In this document: positions 1-5,383 of the stretch, piece after piece
Layout: every line of letters starts with the position of its first letter
Numbering within the stretch: the stretch's first letter is position 1
DNA from: JBNJEA01 sp051745395
GTDB taxonomy: Bacteria > Desulfobacterota > Desulfobacteria > Desulfobacterales > Desulfosalsimonadaceae
Reading direction: 5' to 3'
Assembly: GCA_051745395.1 (NCBI GenBank)
Contig: JBNJEA010000167.1
Span: 1 to 5,904, forward strand
Length of the DNA: 5,904 nucleotides
Made by a program: the position numbers and the translations under genes
The notes under the pieces: model-generated
Told to the model about the DNA's origin: nothing
Databases searched by the model: none
What the model saw: the letters and a program-made list of their open reading frames with translations, nothing else

Positions 1-275
1 GCAATCCCGGCATTGGCGAACACGATATCAATGCCGCCCACCTCCCCAGCCATTTCACGGATAATGGTCGGGGCCTTTGCGTAGTCGGTCACGTCGAATG
101 CCCGCACGGCAATCGCCGGCGGAGCATAACGGGCATTGATATCATCGCGGACGTTTTCGAGTTCATCGACGCGACGCCCGGTCAAGGCCAGGGCATAGCC
201 CTTTTTGCCCATTTCATAGGCCACTGCTTTGCCGATGCCGGAAGACGCCCCGGTAATGAAAATCGATTGTGTCAT
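1..275 (-). CDS. short-chain dehydrogenase/reductase (SDR), N-terminal part
   Basis: This is the first 91 codons of a classical SDR oxidoreductase; the rest lies beyond the left edge. The Rossmann-fold cofactor motif TGASSGIG is at residues 8-15, a TGRR at 32-35 follows the second beta strand, DV at 61-62 is the usual adenine-ring contact, and NAG at 88-90 closes the fourth strand. Basic residues at 34-35 rather than an acid at that strand end suggest NADP(H), by family rule. The active-site Ser-Tyr-Lys is outside the window, so substrate and reaction direction cannot be named. The ATG at 275-273 is supported by an AAAGGGG ribosome binding site (minus strand, 287-281) five bases upstream and by the glycine motif falling at the usual distance from the N-terminus. 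It lies downstream of the broken YIP1 gene on the same strand, after a 138-bp gap with its own regulatory-looking palindrome, so it is probably transcribed separately. The family call is firm; the specific function is unknown. Confidence 0.93.
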   Translation of the reverse strand, partial: MTQSIFITGASSGIGKAVAYEMGKKGYALALTGRRVDELENVRDDINARYAPPAIAVRAFDVTDYAKAPTIIREMAGEVGGIDIVFANAGI

Positions 276-317
276 AGAAGCCCCTTTCACCATTTTCGCT
301 TCCTCAATTAAGCGATT

Positions 318-347
318 CGGGTCATGTATATACAGAAGTCAGACCCG
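318..347 (-). promoter_or_regulatory. palindrome/hairpin upstream of the SDR gene, possible operator
   Basis: CGGGTC (318-323) and GACCCG (342-347) form a perfect 6-bp inverted repeat. Between them lies the perfect 10-bp palindrome TGTATATACA (325-334), which also supplies -10-like hexamers for the minus strand. The site is about 43-72 bp upstream of the SDR start, where a repressor could overlap a promoter. No convincing -35 was found. No T-tract follows on the minus strand, so a terminator for the YIP1 remnant is less likely. The regulatory role is inferred from position and symmetry only. Confidence 0.35.
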
Positions 348-413
348 ATAAAAACCCAGTGGTCCCGCCGGTGTCATTTGGATGCCGGCGCCCCTATGTG
401 GACAATGTTCGGA

Positions 414-665
414 CTACGCCGGCTGCGGCGGGGCGCCGCCCAGAAGGGAAAACAACAGCGCCAGAATCAGCGCATAAATGATCCAGCCGATAACGCAAAC
501 ACCGACGGCACGCAGGGTGCTTTGATAGTCGAGGGCCTGACGGGCCCCGATTACCATGGCCACAAGCATCCAGATGCCGGCCGCGAGAAATATCACCCCC
601 TGCAGCGGGGCAATAATGCCCAGTATAGCGAAGCGCCGCAGCTTTTCCCAGTCTGAGGTAAACCC
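414..665 (-). pseudogene. YIP1-family membrane protein, C-terminal remnant
   Basis: The frame from about 665 to the TAG at 416-414 encodes ~83 residues beginning GFTSDWEKLRRF and containing WMLVAMVIGARQALDYQST, then a hydrophobic helix (VGVCVIGWIIYALILALLF) and a short PPQPA tail. This matches my memory of the last two membrane helices of bacterial YIP1-domain proteins, small multi-pass inner-membrane proteins of unclear function. There is no credible start: the earliest in-frame candidate with any support is a GTG at 596-594, inside a helix, without a ribosome binding site. The open frame runs upstream to a TAA near 704 without a start, through the end of the neighbouring cassette-like segment. 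The matching N-terminus is found at 1120-1079 on the same strand, so this is the 3' part of one interrupted gene. About 80-100 central residues are missing compared with the ~175-200 residues usual for the family (remembered, not measured). Confidence 0.75.
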
Positions 666-673
666 CTTATTTG

Positions 674-1012
674 TTAGGCGCTCTCTGTTGAAAACTCCGT
701 ATTACAAAATCGACAAACTTTCGCTTCTTTTTTTATCAACTCAGCACACTTTGGGCATTTTTTCATATTCTGCTCAGTAAGTTTCTTCTTGTTCTTGCTG
801 TTTAGAATATACATATCGATTGCCATTATTACATTCATGATAATCCATGTTGGAAATAAGTATAGAAGAGCGGTAGTCGCGTAAATCCCAATAATGAGAA
901 AAATGGCCGCAATTCCAATAACAACCTTCCCCATGTACATGTAACCAAGGCCAGGGAGCAAAAGGTTTAACCCAATAGCCAATCCTATATTCTTTTCTTT
1001 TACGGTACCCAT
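674..1012 (-). CDS. small TM2-like membrane protein with C-terminal zinc ribbon
   Basis: This 112-residue protein has a hydrophobic N-terminal two thirds and a charged C-terminus. The start GLNLLLPGLGYMYMGK (residues 14-29) resembles the first helix and turn of TM2-domain proteins; further hydrophobic stretches lie at about 30-50 and 51-70. A Lys/Asn-rich linker (71-85) leads to CPKC at 86-89 and CRFC at 100-103, a four-cysteine zinc ribbon of the CPxCAxxIKxEAxxCxxC kind, probably cytoplasmic. The ATG at 1012-1010 is chosen because AGGAG lies six bases upstream; a TTG two codons earlier (1018) would overlap that site. The stop TAA (676-674) lies inside the core site GCCTAAC. An 18-codon leader overlaps the start. 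It is much more A+T-rich than its neighbours, pointing to acquisition from elsewhere. Function is unknown; a role in membrane-stress sensing or protein binding would be guesswork. Confidence 0.8.
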   Translation of the reverse strand: MGTVKEKNIGLAIGLNLLLPGLGYMYMGKVVIGIAAIFLIIGIYATTALLYLFPTWIIMNVIMAIDMYILNSKNKKKLTEQNMKKCPKCAELIKKEAKVCRFCNTEFSTESA

Positions 1013-1068
1013 CACCAACTCCTTTCAGCCTCAATGTTTTTTGTGAAGGTCACGCGAGACTTTCCCAT
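1012..1068 (-). CDS. 18-codon leader ORF overlapping the cassette gene start
   Basis: MGKSRVTFTKNIEAERSW starts at the ATG 1068-1066, four bases inside the segment after the core site. It ends with a TGA (1014-1012) that shares its A with the cargo ATG (TGATG). The ribosome binding site AGGAG of the cargo lies within the leader's last codons. This arrangement allows translational coupling, as known for short ORFs at the start of some cassettes. No ribosome binding site of its own is evident, but ribosomes started at the YIP1 AGGAGG about 50 bases upstream could be nearby. Expression is unproven. Confidence 0.35.
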   Translation of the reverse strand: MGKSRVTFTKNIEAERSW

Positions 1069-1120
1069 GGCGCCTAACCAAGCGGGCCGCGCGAATCATC
1101 CGATCCATAAAAACATTCAT
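1031..1120 (-). pseudogene. YIP1-family protein, N-terminal remnant (14 codons, then out into the insertion)
   Basis: The ATG at 1120-1118 has a perfect AGGAGG (1130-1125) four bases upstream and encodes MNVFMDRMIRAARL. This resembles, from memory, the characteristic start of YIP1-family proteins in deltaproteobacteria, where the next residues are normally Asp-Val and an acidic segment. After codon 14 (TTG, 1081-1079) the frame enters GTTAGGCGCC of the cassette-like segment and reads 15 unrelated residues to a TGA at 1033-1031. The family's Asp codon at position 15 would begin with G, so the break at G1078 fits insertion at a G^AT or G^TT secondary site. The rest of the gene resumes at 665. 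Only 14 residues support the family call here; the shared strand and the C-terminal piece strengthen it. Confidence 0.6.
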
Positions 1121-1199
1121 ACGTCCTCCTTTTTCGGGTTGGGAGCGAATGCAAACGGCCCGTAAGACACCGGTACCGTTTCAAATCTAAACTTGGGTC

Positions 1200-1228
1200 A
1201 TATTATCAAAAGGTTAAATCCCGGACAA
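1200..1228 (-). promoter_or_regulatory. putative sigma70 promoter of the YIP1 gene
   Basis: On the minus strand TTGTCC (1228-1223) and TAATAT (1205-1200) are separated by exactly 17 bases, each matching four of six consensus positions. Start of transcription would be near 1193, about 70 bases before the YIP1 ATG, and would now also transcribe the leader and the zinc-ribbon gene. An alternative -10, GATAAT, overlaps at a 15-base spacing. Confidence 0.35.
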
Positions 1229-1254
1229 GCACCCAAAGCAGCGGACCGATGACG

Positions 1255-1288
1255 AAAAAACCCTTTTCCGCCGACCGGATCCCGGAAA
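1255..1288 (-). terminator. possible intrinsic terminator after thrS
   Basis: Directly after the thrS stop, the minus strand has TTTCCG (1288-1283) and CGGAAA (1270-1265) as a 6-bp stem with a G+C-rich 12-base loop that can pair internally. It is followed four bases later by six T residues (1260-1255). Position and T-tract fit a terminator; the short stem and the gap before the T-run make it weak. Confidence 0.4.
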
Positions 1289-3205
1289 TCAATTCTCGAA
1301 AAGATTCATTTCAAGCGCGCGCCGGGCAATGTTGTCGGAAACGGCGTTGATGAAGGTTTCTGTGGGCACACCGTGGTGAACCGCGCCGTCCAAGGTCCGG
1401 ATGGCCAGGGTGCCGGCCGATTTTTCCTTTTCCCCCACGGTGATAATCAGCGGGATCTTGGCCAGCTGCGCCTCGCGGACCTTGCGGTTTAAGCTTTCGG
1501 TCCGGTCGTCGACGCGGCCGCGGATGCCGGCGCGGAAAAACTGCTGGCAAATGGCTTCGGCGTGCGGGGCCAGCGAATCGTTGATGGGCAGAATCACCGT
1601 CTGCACCGGCGCCATCCAGAGCGGAAACCGGCCGGCGAAATGCTCGATTAAAATGCCCAGAAACCGTTCGATCGATCCGAAGACCACGCGGTGGATCATC
1701 ACCGGCCGGTGCTTGTCGTTGTCTTCGCCGATATAGGACAGGTCGAAGCGTTCGGGCAGCGACATGTCGAGCTGGATGGTGCCGCACTGCCAGGTCCGGC
1801 CGATGGCGTCCTTGATGTGGATGTCGATTTTCGGGCCGTAAAAGGCGCCGTCGCCTTCGTTAATCTTGTAGTCCTGGCCGTAGGCCTTGAGCGCGTTTTC
1901 CAGGCCCCGTGTAGCCTGGTCCCATTGCTTGTCCGTGCCAATCGATTTTTCCGGCCGGGTGGAAAGCTCCAGGTGAAAGCCGAGCCCGAAGGTGGCATAC
2001 ATCCGCCGGACCAGCTTGAGCACCCCGAGGATTTCGGTGTCGATCATCTCCGGGGTCATAAAGATATGGGCATCGTCCTGGTGAAAGGCCCGGACCCGGA
2101 ACAGCCCGGAAAGCACCCCGGACAGCTCGTGGCGGTGGACCAGCCCGATCTCGGCGGCCCGGATGGGCAGATCCTTGTAGGAATGGTGCCGGCGCTTGTA
2201 CAACAGCATGCCGCCGGGGCAGTTCATCGGCTTGATGGCCGATTCGGACTCGTCGATGGTGACCGTGTACATGTTTTCCCGGTAATTGTCCCAGTGGCCG
2301 CTTTGTTCCCAGAGACTGCGGTGTAAGATGATCGGCGTCTTGGTCTCCACGTAGCCGTCTGCCCGGTGTTCCTTTCGCCAGTATTCGAGCAGCGCGTTCC
2401 ATACTTCCATGCCGTTGGGGTGGAAAAAGGGCATGCCCGGGGCTTCGTCGTGAAAAGAGATCAGGTCGAGCGCGGCGCCGAGCTTGCGGTGGTCGCGCTT
2501 TCTGGCCTCTTCCAAAAAATTGAGATAGGCGTCGAGATCCTTCTTATCGAAAAAGGCGGTGCCATAAATCCGCTGAAGCTGAGGGCGCTCCGGGTCGCCG
2601 CGCCAATAGGCGCCTGATACCTTCATCAGCTTAAAGGCCTTGATAAAGCCGGTATGCGGAAGATGCGGACCGCGGCACAGATCGGTGAAACCGTTTTGCG
2701 AATAAAAGGAGATGGTGCCGTCTTCGAGCTCCTCGATCAATTCGCGCTTGTACGGCGAATCCTTGTAGAATTCCAGGGCCCGGTCCTTGGAAACCTCTTC
2801 GCGGCAGATGGGCAGCTTGGCCTTGACAATGCGCTTCATCTCGGCTTCGATTTTCGGGAAATCCTCTTCGGAAATCGGCGCCATGTCGAAATCATAATAA
2901 AAGCCGTTTTCAATGACCGGCCCGATGGTCATCAGGGCATCGGGGTAGAGGGTTAAAACGGCCTGGGCCATGACGTGGGCGGCGGTGTGGCGCAGGACCT
3001 CAAGGGCTTCCGGATCCTTTTTGGTGATAAACCGCACCGCGGCATCCTCTCTGATGGGATGGGCCATGTCCACAAGCGCCCCGTCGACTTCCATGGCCAC
3101 GCAGTTGCGGGCAAAACCCTCCGAAATGCTTCCGGCAACGGCGAATCCGTCTACTTCATTGTTAAAGCCCTTGATGCTGCCGTCCGGCAATGTAATATTG
3201 ATCAT
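1289..3205 (-). CDS. thrS: threonyl-tRNA synthetase
   Basis: A complete class II threonyl-tRNA synthetase of 638 residues (E. coli: 642) that charges tRNA-Thr in the cytoplasm. In order: TGS domain (1-60, start MINITLPDGS); editing domain with H73 and H77 (HTAAH) plus C177 and H181 (DLCRGPH), the residues that hydrolyse Ser-tRNA-Thr; catalytic core (about 240-530) with zinc ligands C329 (MNCPG), H380 (DDAH) and H505 (MIHR), equivalent to E. coli C334, H385 and H511; motif 3 around GSIERFLGILIEH (510-522); anticodon-binding domain from APVQTVILP (532) to the end. All key residues are present. The ATG at 3205-3203 is chosen because the TGS domain begins there; an in-frame ATG at 3220-3218 would add five residues, and neither has a strong ribosome binding site. 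The frame stays open further upstream, antisense to rnd, but that stretch is not family-like. The common neighbours infC-rpmI-rplT are not downstream here. Confidence 0.98.
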   Translation of the reverse strand: MINITLPDGSIKGFNNEVDGFAVAGSISEGFARNCVAMEVDGALVDMAHPIREDAAVRFITKKDPEALEVLRHTAAHVMAQAVLTLYPDALMTIGPVIENGFYYDFDMAPISEEDFPKIEAEMKRIVKAKLPICREEVSKDRALEFYKDSPYKRELIEELEDGTISFYSQNGFTDLCRGPHLPHTGFIKAFKLMKVSGAYWRGDPERPQLQRIYGTAFFDKKDLDAYLNFLEEARKRDHRKLGAALDLISFHDEAPGMPFFHPNGMEVWNALLEYWRKEHRADGYVETKTPIILHRSLWEQSGHWDNYRENMYTVTIDESESAIKPMNCPGGMLLYKRRHHSYKDLPIRAAEIGLVHRHELSGVLSGLFRVRAFHQDDAHIFMTPEMIDTEILGVLKLVRRMYATFGLGFHLELSTRPEKSIGTDKQWDQATRGLENALKAYGQDYKINEGDGAFYGPKIDIHIKDAIGRTWQCGTIQLDMSLPERFDLSYIGEDNDKHRPVMIHRVVFGSIERFLGILIEHFAGRFPLWMAPVQTVILPINDSLAPHAEAICQQFFRAGIRGRVDDRTESLNRKVREAQLAKIPLIITVGEKEKSAGTLAIRTLDGAVHHGVPTETFINAVSDNIARRALEMNLFEN

Positions 3206-3248
3206 TGACTGTCCATCCATATGGGGTAATATATAGGTACCTTGAAAA

Positions 3249-3277
3249 CCGGCGTTTCGGCCCGAAACGATCGCCGG
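3249..3277 (-). promoter_or_regulatory. strong stem-loop in the thrS leader, attenuator-like
   Basis: CCGGC (3249-3253) pairs with GCCGG (3273-3277), and inside it GTTTCGG (3254-3260) pairs perfectly with CCGAAAC (3262-3268) around a single central base, with GATC (3269-3272) as a bulge. Twelve pairs make this the strongest fold in the intergenic region. On the minus strand it is followed by TTTTC, terminator-like, 44 bases before the thrS ATG; the T-run is short. It could be a conditional terminator or a translational operator for thrS, or, as DNA, a protein-binding palindrome. The role is inferred. Confidence 0.45.
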
Positions 3278-3302
3278 AAATAATACAGGGATACGAAACG
3301 AT
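3263..3302 (+). repeat. 9-bp direct repeat CGAAACGAT, 31-bp period
   Basis: CGAAACGAT occurs at 3263-3271 and again at 3294-3302, a 31-base period close to three helical turns. The reverse complement of its first half (GTTTCG) lies at 3254-3259 in the adjacent hairpin. It may be a tandem regulator site between thrS and rnd; nine bases can recur by chance. Confidence 0.25.
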
Positions 3303-3334
3303 ATCAACGGAAAAGACGGTTTTCGTTCAGGCAC

Positions 3335-3363
3335 TATGTAAAAAATATGGCCCATGGGGTCAA
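3335..3363 (-). promoter_or_regulatory. putative sigma70 promoter of thrS
   Basis: On the minus strand TTGACC (3363-3358, five of six to consensus) is 17 bases from TACATA (3340-3335, three of six). Transcription would start near 3328, giving a leader of about 120 bases that contains the hairpin at 3277-3249. The -10 is poor, so this is a candidate only. Confidence 0.35.
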
Positions 3364-3376
3364 GGAAAAACTCCGT

Positions 3377-3401
3377 GGGGCCCTTTCCGGCAGCAGGCCC
3401 C
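3377..3401 (+). promoter_or_regulatory. GC hairpin just upstream of rnd start
   Basis: GGGGCC (3377-3382) and GGCCCC (3396-3401) form a six-pair all-G/C stem with a 13-base loop, ending 11 bases before the rnd ATG. The only purine-rich stretch that could serve as ribosome binding site (AGCAGG, 3392-3397) runs into the 3' arm. In the mRNA this fold would hide it, which may keep rnd translation low. The role is inferred. Confidence 0.3.
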
Positions 3402-3412
3402 GTAAATACCAT

Positions 3413-4585
3413 ATGAATACAAATTTTTATCACTACATCGCCTCCGAATCCGATCTGGAAGAAACCGCGGCGGCCATCGCCGAGGCCGATGTTATTGCCG
3501 TGGACGTGGAAGCCGATTCCATGTTTCACTTTACAGAACGCGTCTGCTTAATCCAGATGGCCACCGAAACAGGGTGCTATATTGTCGATCCGCTGGCCGT
3601 CGGCGATCTTTCGCCGATGGCCCCCGTCTTTGCCGACCCGTCGATCATCAAGGTCTTCCATGGCGCCGATTACGACGTGCGATCGCTTTACCGGGATTTT
3701 TACATCACCATTTCCAACCTGTTTGACACCGAGCTGGCCAGCCGGTTTCTCGGGTATACCCACACCAGCCTGGATGCGGTTTTACACCGGCATTTCGATG
3801 TGGCCTTAGACAAGAAATTTCAGAAAAAAGACTGGTCCAGGCGCCCGCTCAACGACGAAATGCTTTCCTACGCGGCAGATGATGTGCGCTACCTGGTGGC
3901 CCTGTATCATGAATTAAAGTCCGCCCTGGCAGAAAAAGAGCGCCTGGAATGGGTCTGGCAGACCTGTGCGGCACTTGCCGGCGTCCGGCCCGACAACAAC
4001 CGCAATCACGGGGATGAACAAGCCCCCCTGTTTCTCCGGGTCAAAGGCGCCGGGCGGCTCGATCAGCAAAGCCTGGCCGTACTCGAACAAATGCTTCGGT
4101 TCCGGTATGAAACGGCGCGGAAAAAAGACCGCCCGCCGTTTAAAATCATCAGCAACAAGGTTTTGCTGGAACTTGCGAAAATCAAGCCGGATACCGCCTC
4201 CCGGCTCTATGGCACCCGGCTGCTGAGTGAAAAACAGTACCACATGTACGGCCAGTCCCTTGTCGCGGCAATCTGCACCGGCAAACAAACCCCCAAAGAC
4301 CGGTTGCCGGTCTATCCCCGCAAAAGCCGGGCGCACGTTTCCCCGGCCGTCACCCGGCGCACAAAGGCGCTGAAAAAATGGCGGGACGACAAAGCCAAAA
4401 AACTGGAAATCGACCCGGCCATGCTGGTCAGCAAGGCCGCCATGCAGCAGATCGCCGAAAAGGTGCCGAAAAACCTTGACGAACTTCGGGCCGTGGAGGA
4501 ATTAAAACCCTGGCAGATCCGGGCCTTCGGCAAGCAATGGCTCCGGTTGATGGAAAAAACGGACGGATCCCATGACCAGCATTGA
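3413..4585 (+). CDS. rnd: ribonuclease D
   Basis: A 390-residue RNase D (E. coli: 375), a 3'-5' exoribonuclease that trims the 3' ends of tRNA precursors and other small RNAs in the cytoplasm. The DEDDy exonuclease domain fills residues 1-175: D31 and E33 in AVDVEAD, D88 in HGADYDVRSL, and Y153 with D157 in LSYAADDVRYL, so all metal-binding and catalytic positions are present. KKDWSRRPL (138-146) is the usual family signature before the last motif. A first HRDC domain lies at about 203-285 (start APLFLRVKGAG) and a second, more basic HRDC-like region at about 315-382. The ATG at 3413 is chosen because it puts the first beta strand at the family distance; an in-frame ATG at 3347 would add 22 residues of poor character that overlap the hairpin. 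The ribosome binding site is weak. It is divergent from thrS across 207 bp. Confidence 0.95.
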   Translation: MNTNFYHYIASESDLEETAAAIAEADVIAVDVEADSMFHFTERVCLIQMATETGCYIVDPLAVGDLSPMAPVFADPSIIKVFHGADYDVRSLYRDFYITISNLFDTELASRFLGYTHTSLDAVLHRHFDVALDKKFQKKDWSRRPLNDEMLSYAADDVRYLVALYHELKSALAEKERLEWVWQTCAALAGVRPDNNRNHGDEQAPLFLRVKGAGRLDQQSLAVLEQMLRFRYETARKKDRPPFKIISNKVLLELAKIKPDTASRLYGTRLLSEKQYHMYGQSLVAAICTGKQTPKDRLPVYPRKSRAHVSPAVTRRTKALKKWRDDKAKKLEIDPAMLVSKAAMQQIAEKVPKNLDELRAVEELKPWQIRAFGKQWLRLMEKTDGSHDQH

Positions 4586-4611
4586 TTTTCACGCAATGCC
4601 GCGGCCTTTGA

Positions 4612-4645
4612 TTGATTATTTTTTCACATTTTTGTAAAAATATGT
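4612..4645 (+). promoter_or_regulatory. AT-rich promoter-like gap after rnd
   Basis: The 72 bases between rnd and the next gene contain TTGATT (4612-4617) and, after a 17-base spacer, TAAAAA (4635-4640), each four of six to sigma70 consensus. The -10 overlaps an A+T inverted repeat (ACATTTTT at 4626-4633 against AAAAATATGT at 4636-4645, one bulge). It could drive the membrane-protein gene from about 4647. No strong rnd terminator was seen; the T-run at 4619-4624 lacks a good stem. Confidence 0.3.
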
Positions 4646-4657
4646 CACATATACGCC

Positions 4658-5383
4658 ATGCCCACCCTGTCGACATATTTCTGGAAACAACGGCTCGCCA
4701 CGGTAATGCGGGCCGTGATGACCGGCCTCTATGTCGCACTGGCGGGGCTGAGCCTGTGGCTGATCGCCGACTACCCCCCGTTTTACGTGCTCGACCGCAT
4801 CGTGACCTACGGGCTGCCGCCGCTTTTGTCGCTGCTTACGGCCGCATTTCTGTCGCTTTTCGTCCTGACGCTTGAGCGCATCCGCACCGAAACCCTGCTT
4901 TTTTCTCTCATCTGCCTGTCTTTTGCGGGATTAAACCTCGATATTTTCCTGCTCACCATTATCGATAACCCCGACACTGCCCTGACCATCTCCCGGGTAG
5001 ATCATTTTTTCCTGGCGCTGATCCAGATCGGGGCCAACCTGCATTTGACCTTTCTGGTCTGCGAAAAAACAAACCGATGGTGGCTGGTCTATCTGGGCTA
5101 TGCGCTGGGGGGCATCATGGCCCTGACCACGCCGACAGATTACTATCTGGCGGGCCTGTACGATTACGAATGGGGTTTTTTTGCCAAGCAGGGCATGTTG
5201 TACTCGGCCATGAGCCTGTTGTGGCTGACAGCACTTTTTTACTGCATCTTCGAACTCGTGGGCGGCTACCGACGGGCTGAATATTTCTGCAGGGCCAGAG
5301 GGGCAATCAGTGGAAACTACTGGTGTGCCACATGCCATCGCCTGAATGAGAACATTTGGAAGTCCTTCCCACGCAGAGGATAA
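4658..5383 (+). CDS. multi-pass membrane sensor-like N-terminal module, 3' end lost
   Basis: The first 207 residues form a membrane module with six hydrophobic segments at about 17-37, 50-70, 79-101, 115-135, 141-157 and 178-203. The spacing and motifs (SRVDHFFLALIQIG, then DYEWGFFAKQGMLYSA before the last helix) recall the N-terminal 7TM regions of histidine kinases and related signalling proteins, where a cytoplasmic output domain follows. No output domain is present: after GGYRRA (202-207) the frame enters sequence antisense to a glycosyltransferase and ends 34 residues later with a Cys/Arg-rich tail unlike the rest. I therefore read it as 3'-truncated and fused out of frame to foreign DNA. 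The ATG at 4658 has no clear ribosome binding site; an ATG at codon 17 is a possible internal start. The family call is from memory and tentative; the membrane topology is clear. Confidence 0.6.
   Translation: MPTLSTYFWKQRLATVMRAVMTGLYVALAGLSLWLIADYPPFYVLDRIVTYGLPPLLSLLTAAFLSLFVLTLERIRTETLLFSLICLSFAGLNLDIFLLTIIDNPDTALTISRVDHFFLALIQIGANLHLTFLVCEKTNRWWLVYLGYALGGIMALTTPTDYYLAGLYDYEWGFFAKQGMLYSAMSLLWLTALFYCIFELVGGYRRAEYFCRARGAISGNYWCATCHRLNENIWKSFPRRG

Larger units (their letters stand above)
673..1077 (-). mobile_element. integron-cassette-like insertion inside the YIP1 gene (attC incomplete)
   Basis: Read on the minus strand, the segment opens with GTTAGGCGCC (GTTAGGC at 1078-1072) and closes with GCGCCTAACAA (GCCTAAC at 679-673). 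These fit the cassette core consensuses GTTRRRY and RYYYAAC; the recombination point would be G1078/T1077. A start codon lies four bases after the opening core site and the cargo stop codon TAA lies inside the closing GCCTAAC, both typical of cassettes. The interior is A+T-rich (35-37% G+C in 60-base lines counted by eye, against 68% in a thrS line). The left flank is the YIP1 start, the right flank the YIP1 C-terminus. What does not fit: no second GTTRRRY follows within cassette range on the right, so the attC is truncated or absent, and no integrase is in view. The same ends form a 9-bp perfect (11 of 12) inverted repeat, so a small inverted-repeat element is the alternative. Confidence 0.55.

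Noticed and set aside
324..656. 110-codon plus-strand frame across the YIP1 remnant
   Set aside because: It is charged, low-complexity and antisense to the clearly family-like YIP1 C-terminus.
1137..1150. GTTGGGA as a possible second core site on the far side of the YIP1 start
   Set aside because: The last base breaks the GTTRRRY rule, and it lies upstream of the YIP1 ribosome binding site, outside the inserted segment.
1691..2326. Long plus-strand open frames opposite thrS
   Set aside because: They are antisense shadows of a G+C-rich conserved gene, with no ribosome binding sites or recognisable domains.
3347..3412. 22-residue N-terminal extension of RNase D
   Set aside because: No ribosome binding site before 3347, and the extension encodes a basic, low-complexity stretch overlapping the GC hairpin; the family start fits 3413.
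3206..3529. 108 extra in-frame codons upstream of the chosen thrS start
   Set aside because: The TGS domain starts at the ATG 3205. The extension is antisense to the rnd start, includes the hairpin, and has no family resemblance or ribosome binding site.
4571..4636. Short frame overlapping the end of rnd (MTSIDFHAMPRP...)
   Set aside because: About 21 codons, no ribosome binding site, and it runs into the A+T-rich promoter-like stretch.
4633..4649. CRP-like TGTAA...TCACA half sites upstream of the membrane gene
   Set aside because: The spacing is seven, not six, and the first half has a mismatch; no other support.
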